DNA of 64,000 nucleotides from Verrucomicrobia subdivision 3 bacterium UBA693 (GTDB taxonomy: Bacteria > Verrucomicrobiota > Verrucomicrobiia > Limisphaerales > UBA8199): contig DBMR01000026.1 of the NCBI GenBank assembly GCA_002298785.1, forward strand, positions 14,958 to 78,957, read 5' to 3'. The position numbers and the translations under genes were made by a program. Positions 59,586 to 64,000 of this stretch are shown here, one piece after another (position 1 is the first letter of the stretch; each line of letters begins with the position of its first letter). The notes under the pieces were generated by a model. It saw only the letters and a program-made list of their open reading frames with translations. It was not told the DNA's origin and did not search any database.

Positions 59586-60858
59586 CCAGATTCTCCGCCT
59601 TCCAGCGCATTGCCATGCGAATCCGCGTGGCCCCGCTGGGATGATCATAGAAGAGAAATTCCTCCGCCGGCCCGGGTTCCATTTTGCGATAGTCAGCCAA
59701 TTTCAGCGCGGCTTCGGCAAAACCATCCGGCCGCCGCGCCGCATTCAGGCCAAAAATGTCAGCTTCACTTTCCTGGACCCGGACAAAGGTGTTGATCACC
59801 GGGGTAAGCACGAACAGGTAAGCCGAGAAGAGCGCCACCACCAAGGGCACAACCGCCACATCGGTTAACCCGGCAATACCCCATTTGGCACCATAGCGAG
59901 TGAGCGTTACCGCTAGGGCCCATCGTAACAAAATGAAGCCCAAAGCGATGATGGCTCCAAAGAAAATCAACATTTTGTAAACGTGGTTGAGCACATAGTG
60001 ACCCATCTCGTGAGCCATTACCGCCTCGACCTCCGCCAGCGAACAGCGTTGCAGGAGATTGTCGTTGAGAGTGATTCGAGTAGTGCCGAAGATTCCGCTG
60101 ACGTTGGCGCTGATCCGGGTGGTCTGCCTCGAAGCGTCCATTTCATAGACCTGGTGGGCGGGAATGCCATTGGCACGAGCCAGGCTCAGGATCGGGTTCA
60201 GCACATTCGGATCCGCTAACGGCCGGTACGTATTGAAAAGAGGAGCGATGTACACCGGCGCGATGAGCACGGCGAGAATGAGGAAGAGCAGGCTGACGAT
60301 GGTTCCGACGACCGGCCAGGCACGCGGCAGCCGACGCACTACCGCCATCAGCGTCACCAGTATGAGACTGCCGAAAATCACGGTGAGCACGATGCCTTTG
60401 GCCCAATCCATGAACCACTCCCCGAAACGATGAGTGGCGAGGGCATACTGGTGTTCGCGGAAGAAATCCGTGTAGGCCGCCAGTGGAAAGCTCATCAAGG
60501 AAACGGCCAGAATATAAAGCACGCCGTAGCCGGCGAAATGTACGAACCTAAAGCGGGTCAACTTCTCGGCAAAGTCACGCATAGCGGCGGAGGCCCTCGT
60601 CGCCAACAAAATCCACGCCATTCCGACGCCGGCGAGAAACTGCCACAACTGAATCCAGTAGCCGCCTTCAAAGTAGGCGTTGCTGCGAGCGCGTTTCTCC
60701 GCCGAAAGTTGGTCCAGATAGGAACGGGCCGCATGCTCCGGATTGAATGCCTCCCCAACCTGGGAACGCGGAGCCTCCGTTTGCCCCCAACCGGTGGTCC
60801 CAACAATCGTCAGGCACAATACCAACCAAAAACTCTTCAACACAGCTTCACCTTTCAT
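59539..60858 (-). CDS. M48 family metallopeptidase (Ste24-like)
   Basis: A 439-residue zinc peptidase. The signal-type helix (SFWLVLCLTIVGTTGW) and an N-terminal Ste24 domain with several helices precede the peptidase core: HEXXH as VMAHEMGHYVLNH, with the third zinc ligand in ESEADIFGLNAAR. The last part ends with FYDHPSGATRIRMAMRW, usual in CAAX prenyl protease 1 homologues. Bacterial members degrade damaged or misfolded membrane proteins. The start overlaps the stop of the upstream DUF2987-like gene by four bases, indicating a two-gene operon. Confidence 0.92.
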   Translation of the reverse strand: MKGEAVLKSFWLVLCLTIVGTTGWGQTEAPRSQVGEAFNPEHAARSYLDQLSAEKRARSNAYFEGGYWIQLWQFLAGVGMAWILLATRASAAMRDFAEKLTRFRFVHFAGYGVLYILAVSLMSFPLAAYTDFFREHQYALATHRFGEWFMDWAKGIVLTVIFGSLILVTLMAVVRRLPRAWPVVGTIVSLLFLILAVLIAPVYIAPLFNTYRPLADPNVLNPILSLARANGIPAHQVYEMDASRQTTRISANVSGIFGTTRITLNDNLLQRCSLAEVEAVMAHEMGHYVLNHVYKMLIFFGAIIALGFILLRWALAVTLTRYGAKWGIAGLTDVAVVPLVVALFSAYLFVLTPVINTFVRVQESEADIFGLNAARRPDGFAEAALKLADYRKMEPGPAEEFLFYDHPSGATRIRMAMRWKAENLASADNRKLLGPKGPD

Positions 60859-61571
60859 TTCGCCACCGTTATGTTCCTGGGCTCCCGTGGTAGCGTGAGC
60901 CGACTTTCCTTCACCCGCAGACGGCTGAAATCGACACGGATTTTACCGGAGCTATCCGCCGTAATGGACTCAGTGCCCTTCGCGGTGGTCAGGGCCAATG
61001 CCGCGGGTTCTCCCGACTCAAACTCAAAGACTACCGTCCGGAGCTTCGGCGCCGCCAGCGACAGCAGACCCATCTTATGTCGGATGGCGCTGTTGAGTTG
61101 GTCCAACCCGGTGGCGTAATAGGCGGCCGACTCCTCCAGTTTCCCCGAATAGCGAATGCTCACGGACACTCGGAGGGAGAGAGTTCCTTTGGGTTGGTTG
61201 CTCTCGACGGGTGGATTCTCCGAGCGTAACTGCGGGGTAAGCGGGAAATCTAAGATTTCCCCATTCGGCGCCAGCTTGACAGGGATCGTTCCTTTTGCCG
61301 ACCGAATGTCCGCCTTCACCGCGGTCGGAGCCACCGCTTTCGACGACGGCTTGAGCCTTAGTGAGGCGATCAGCCGGTCTTTTCCTTTCAACTCCGAAAG
61401 ATCATCCAGTGCCTTCGCCAGTGTGTTATACGGAATCGCTGCATTCTCGGCCCTGGCCGGACCAGTGGAGCAACCCAGGAAGAACAAACCCAGGATCAAG
61501 CCGGACCTTTTCAAAAAAGCCAACCGTCCTCCTCTTGAGAGCCGCCGGTTTGCTGGTGTGGAACCGCTCAT
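60855..61571 (-). CDS. DUF2987-like exported protein
   Basis: A 238-residue protein with a signal sequence (hydrophobic core LILGLFFLGC, a lipobox-like LGC, or cleavage at ARAEN). The mature part has PYNTLAKALDDLSELKG and SENPPVESNQPKGTLSL, which resemble the DUF2987 family; this assignment is moderate. Function unknown. Co-transcribed with the M48 peptidase. Confidence 0.65.
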   Translation of the reverse strand: MSGSTPANRRLSRGGRLAFLKRSGLILGLFFLGCSTGPARAENAAIPYNTLAKALDDLSELKGKDRLIASLRLKPSSKAVAPTAVKADIRSAKGTIPVKLAPNGEILDFPLTPQLRSENPPVESNQPKGTLSLRVSVSIRYSGKLEESAAYYATGLDQLNSAIRHKMGLLSLAAPKLRTVVFEFESGEPAALALTTAKGTESITADSSGKIRVDFSRLRVKESRLTLPREPRNITVAK

Positions 61572-61686
61572 GATCAGTTTTCGACATGCTACGGATCAAA
61601 TTTCAGGGCACAAGCCCAATACCGGACGGCGCCGGGTAGCGCAAAATGTACTCGTCCGAAGTTCGTTTGGCGGCTATAACCCTGAA

Positions 61687-62550
61687 ATGTCTGAGCATGT
61701 TATCGGCATTATCGGCGGCAGCGGCCTGTACCATATTGACGGTTTCACCAATCAAAAGTGGGTGAAAGTCAAAACGCCGTTTGGCGCGCCGTCCGATCAT
61801 TTCCTGACCGGTGAACTTTCCGGCCGGAGGGTAGCGTTTCTACCGCGGCATGGGCGAGGCCACCGCATCATGCCCTCCGAACTCAATCACCGCGCCAACT
61901 TCTGGGCGTTCAAAAAGCTCGGCGCCGGCTGGGTCATCAGCGTGAGCGCGGTCGGCTCTTTGCAGGCCAAATATAAGCCGTGCGATATCGTCTTCCCGGA
62001 TCAATTCCTGGATCGGACCAAAAAGTCCGGCGATCATACCTTTTTCGGACGCGGGATTGTGGGACATGTAGCTTTCGCCCATCCCATCTGCGAGGAATTG
62101 CGCCAAATTCTCCTGCAGAATGCTAAACGGCTCAAACTCCGGTCCCACGATGGAGGCACATACGTCAACATGGAAGGGCCCGCTTTTTCCACCCGGGCGG
62201 AGTCCATGACCAACCATAAAGCGGGCTACGCGGTGGTCGGTATGACCAACCTCGGCGAAGCCAAATGCGCCCGGGAAGCGGAGATTGCGTACGCGACCAT
62301 GGCCATGATTACCGATTACGATTGCTGGAAGGAGGACGAGGCGCATGTAACCGTGGAGATGGTCATCGGCAATTTGAAACGCAACGCCCTCAACGCGCAG
62401 CACATCCTGGCCCAGGCAATTCAACAAATTCCCACTGAACCCAACTGGGCCTGCCACCGCGCCCTCGAGTTCGCCATCATGACGGAGCGTTCCGCCTGGC
62501 CTGCTAAGACGATTCGGGATTTGAAGCCCATCCTTAAGAACTACCTCTGA
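61687..62550 (+). CDS. mtnP: S-methyl-5'-thioadenosine phosphorylase
   Basis: A 287-residue purine nucleoside phosphorylase-family enzyme that cleaves 5'-methylthioadenosine to adenine and methylthioribose-1-phosphate. Signatures: GIIGGSGLYHIDGF at the N terminus, LPRHGRGHRIMPSELNHRAN with the phosphate-binding part, VNMEGPAFSTRAESM, TNLGEAKCAREAEIAY and a final TDYDCW. The ATG at 61687 is taken because the open frame upstream has no protein character. gatB follows after seven bases. Salvage enzymes for the methionine cycle are not nearby. Confidence 0.95.
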   Translation: MSEHVIGIIGGSGLYHIDGFTNQKWVKVKTPFGAPSDHFLTGELSGRRVAFLPRHGRGHRIMPSELNHRANFWAFKKLGAGWVISVSAVGSLQAKYKPCDIVFPDQFLDRTKKSGDHTFFGRGIVGHVAFAHPICEELRQILLQNAKRLKLRSHDGGTYVNMEGPAFSTRAESMTNHKAGYAVVGMTNLGEAKCAREAEIAYATMAMITDYDCWKEDEAHVTVEMVIGNLKRNALNAQHILAQAIQQIPTEPNWACHRALEFAIMTERSAWPAKTIRDLKPILKNYL

Positions 62551-62557
62551 GCCGCCT

Positions 62558-63994
62558 ATGGAATACGAAGCCGTCATTGGTCTGGAGACTCACGTCCAGC
62601 TTAAGACCCGCTCCAAGATGTGGTGCGGCTGCGCCAATGAATTCGGGGCCCCGCCGAATACTCACGTCTGCCCCGTCTGTCTCGGCCTGCCCGGCGTGCT
62701 TCCCGTGCCCAACGAAGAAGCCCTCCGACTGACCGCTCTTACGGGTCTGCTGCTCAACTGCACCATTCCGCCCCGGGCGAAGTTTGACCGGAAGAACTAT
62801 TTCTATCCGGACATGCCCAAGAATTATCAACTCACCCAATACGACCAGCCTTCCACGAGCGGAGGCTACGTGGACTTTGAGTTCCAAGGGGGCCTTTCCC
62901 GCGTGCGTATTACCCGCGCCCACCTCGAGGAGGATGTGGGTAAGAACTTCCATTTCGACCGGAATAGCGGAGTCGATTTCAACCGCGCTGGAGTACCGCT
63001 GATGGAAATCGTTTCGGAACCGGACATCACCGGTGCCGACATGGCTTATGCCTACCTCAACGCCCTCAAAGACATCCTCGTCTACGGGGGAGTGAGCGAC
63101 TGTGACATGGAAAAGGGCATGGTGCGCTGTGACGTGAACGTCAGTGTGCGGCCTAAAGACGCCAAAGAACTGGGTGCGAAGATCGAAATCAAGAACATGA
63201 ACAGCTTCAGCGGCGTACGGAAGGCACTGGAGTATGAGATCCCGCGTCAGATTGCCGTGCTGCAATCCGGCGGCAAGCTAATCCAGTCTACCCGCCGCTG
63301 GGACGATGTCACTGGCATCACCGAAGAGATGCGCACCAAAGAGGACGCGCACGATTACCGCTATTTTCCGGAACCGGACCTCATGCCGTTTGAGCCTACG
63401 GAACCCTGGTTGGAGGCCGTCTCGAGTCGGGTGGTGGAGTTGCCCCTCGCACGCAAACAGCGATTTATGGCCGATTACCATCTGCCCGCCGGCGATGCGC
63501 AAACTTTTGTGTGGGACCGGCCCTTGGGCGATTTCTATGAAAGCCTGGCCCCGGCGACGAAGAACCCCAAAGCTCTGGCTAATTGGATCATCAACAACCT
63601 GCGCGCCAAGCTCACTGAATCGAACTCTAATTTGGACCAGTTGAAATTCGCGCCCACCGCCCTAGTTGAACTTGTGGAACTGGTCGACAGCGGAAAGATC
63701 AGCAGCAAGATTGCGCAGGACGTGTTCGGCGAGATGTTTATAAGCGGCGGAAGTCCTGCCAGCATTGTGGAACGCAGAGGACTGGCGCAGGTCAGCGATA
63801 CGGGCGCCATCGAGTCGTTCTGTGACCAGGCTATTGCTGCCAACCCCGGCCCCGCGGCGGACTTCCGCGCCGGCAAAGTCGCCGCGCTGAACTTCCTCAA
63901 AGGTCAGGTCATGAAGCTGAGCAAAGGCAAAGCCAACCCGGCACTGGCTGGCGAGATCCTGGAACACAAACTACGCTCTGGGGTCAGTCCCTAG
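62558..63994 (+). CDS. gatB: Asp/Glu-tRNA amidotransferase subunit B
   Basis: A 478-residue subunit of the GatCAB complex that converts Glu-tRNA-Gln or Asp-tRNA-Asn to the amidated form, using ATP. The start AVIGLETHVQLKTRSKMW, the zinc-related cysteines (WCGCAN and CPVCLGLPG), RKNYFYPDMPKNYQ and the tRNA-binding YqeY-like tail are present. The complete gene ends six bases before the window edge. gatA and gatC are not seen here. Seven bases after mtnP, so they may be one transcript. Confidence 0.97.
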   Translation: MEYEAVIGLETHVQLKTRSKMWCGCANEFGAPPNTHVCPVCLGLPGVLPVPNEEALRLTALTGLLLNCTIPPRAKFDRKNYFYPDMPKNYQLTQYDQPSTSGGYVDFEFQGGLSRVRITRAHLEEDVGKNFHFDRNSGVDFNRAGVPLMEIVSEPDITGADMAYAYLNALKDILVYGGVSDCDMEKGMVRCDVNVSVRPKDAKELGAKIEIKNMNSFSGVRKALEYEIPRQIAVLQSGGKLIQSTRRWDDVTGITEEMRTKEDAHDYRYFPEPDLMPFEPTEPWLEAVSSRVVELPLARKQRFMADYHLPAGDAQTFVWDRPLGDFYESLAPATKNPKALANWIINNLRAKLTESNSNLDQLKFAPTALVELVELVDSGKISSKIAQDVFGEMFISGGSPASIVERRGLAQVSDTGAIESFCDQAIAANPGPAADFRAGKVAALNFLKGQVMKLSKGKANPALAGEILEHKLRSGVSP

Positions 63995-64000
63995 TATTGA

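Overview
The window is a GC-rich chromosomal segment from a Gram-negative bacterium that looks like a member of the Verrucomicrobiota (Pedosphaera/Limisphaerales-like). Four things support this: a protein with a VPDGG-type sorting tail (the VPDSG-CTERM/exosortase C class), a division and cell wall (dcw) cluster with a very divergent FtsZ and a LysM gene between murD and ftsW (the place occupied by nlpD in Chlamydia), a fused CcoNO cbb3 oxidase, and PQQ-propeller and TMTC-like TPR membrane proteins. The lineage is inferred from gene content only; no rRNA is present. I see no phage, insertion sequence, integrase or CRISPR array.

Layout. 1-6.1 kb: a C-terminal fragment, a diacylglycerol-kinase-like lipid kinase, an 836-base repeat-rich spacer, a sugar-acid pair (mannonate-type SDR plus a LarA-family nickel-pincer enzyme), and aspS. 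6.3-11.3 kb (minus strand): a lipase-like lipoprotein, a PQQ-propeller protein, dctA and tRNA-Ser(GGA). 11.4-28.5 kb (minus strand): a 17-kb dcw cluster in the order mraZ, unknown 202-aa gene, rsmH, ftsL-like, ftsI, murF, mraY, murD-like, LysM, ftsW, murG, murB, ddl, ftsQ, ftsA, ftsZ. It starts at a promoter overlapped by four 10-bp-spaced MraZ boxes. 28.8-36.4 kb: queA, a RibD-type reductase, a cobalamin adenosyltransferase, small envelope proteins, a pseudouridine synthase and a TMTC-like glycosyltransferase. 36.4-41.5 kb (minus strand): a four-gene phosphorelay with ATGA overlaps, preceded by a PocR/AraC regulator. 41.8-50.9 kb: an orphan gene, an amidase, an HNH nuclease, a YjbQ protein, a coiled-coil TPR protein, glgC, and a VPDSG-CTERM gene with what looks like a sigma-54 promoter and upstream repeats. 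51.2-59.6 kb: a complete cbb3 oxidase operon (ccoI-ccoS-ccoNO-ccoQ-ccoP-ccoG-fixH-TauE/SafE-like). 59.5-64 kb: an M48 peptidase, a DUF2987-like protein, MTA phosphorylase and gatB.

The most unusual content is in the dcw cluster. The MurD homologue is full length but has replaced nearly every catalytic residue of the family (P-loop Lys and Ser/Thr, Mg-binding Glu, the His, the carbamylated Lys, and the Lys of the NDSK motif). FtsZ has lost the Asn and first Asp of its T7 catalytic loop and has an altered G1 loop. MurF has Glu where the carbamylated Lys is expected. murC and murE are absent from the cluster. The second notable item is the VPDSG-CTERM gene: a near-consensus -24/-12 element lies about 90 bases upstream, preceded by a 19-bp direct repeat and an 11-bp inverted repeat that could be activator sites.

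How the parts connect: the dcw genes make and divide the wall; the cbb3 cluster builds a high-affinity terminal oxidase together with its copper and heme assembly factors; gatB with a mixed-signature AspRS points to tRNA-dependent amidation; the SDR and LarA-family genes suggest gluconate/mannonate/fructuronate interconversion; the phosphorelay and the sigma-54-type promoter suggest elaborate environmental control.
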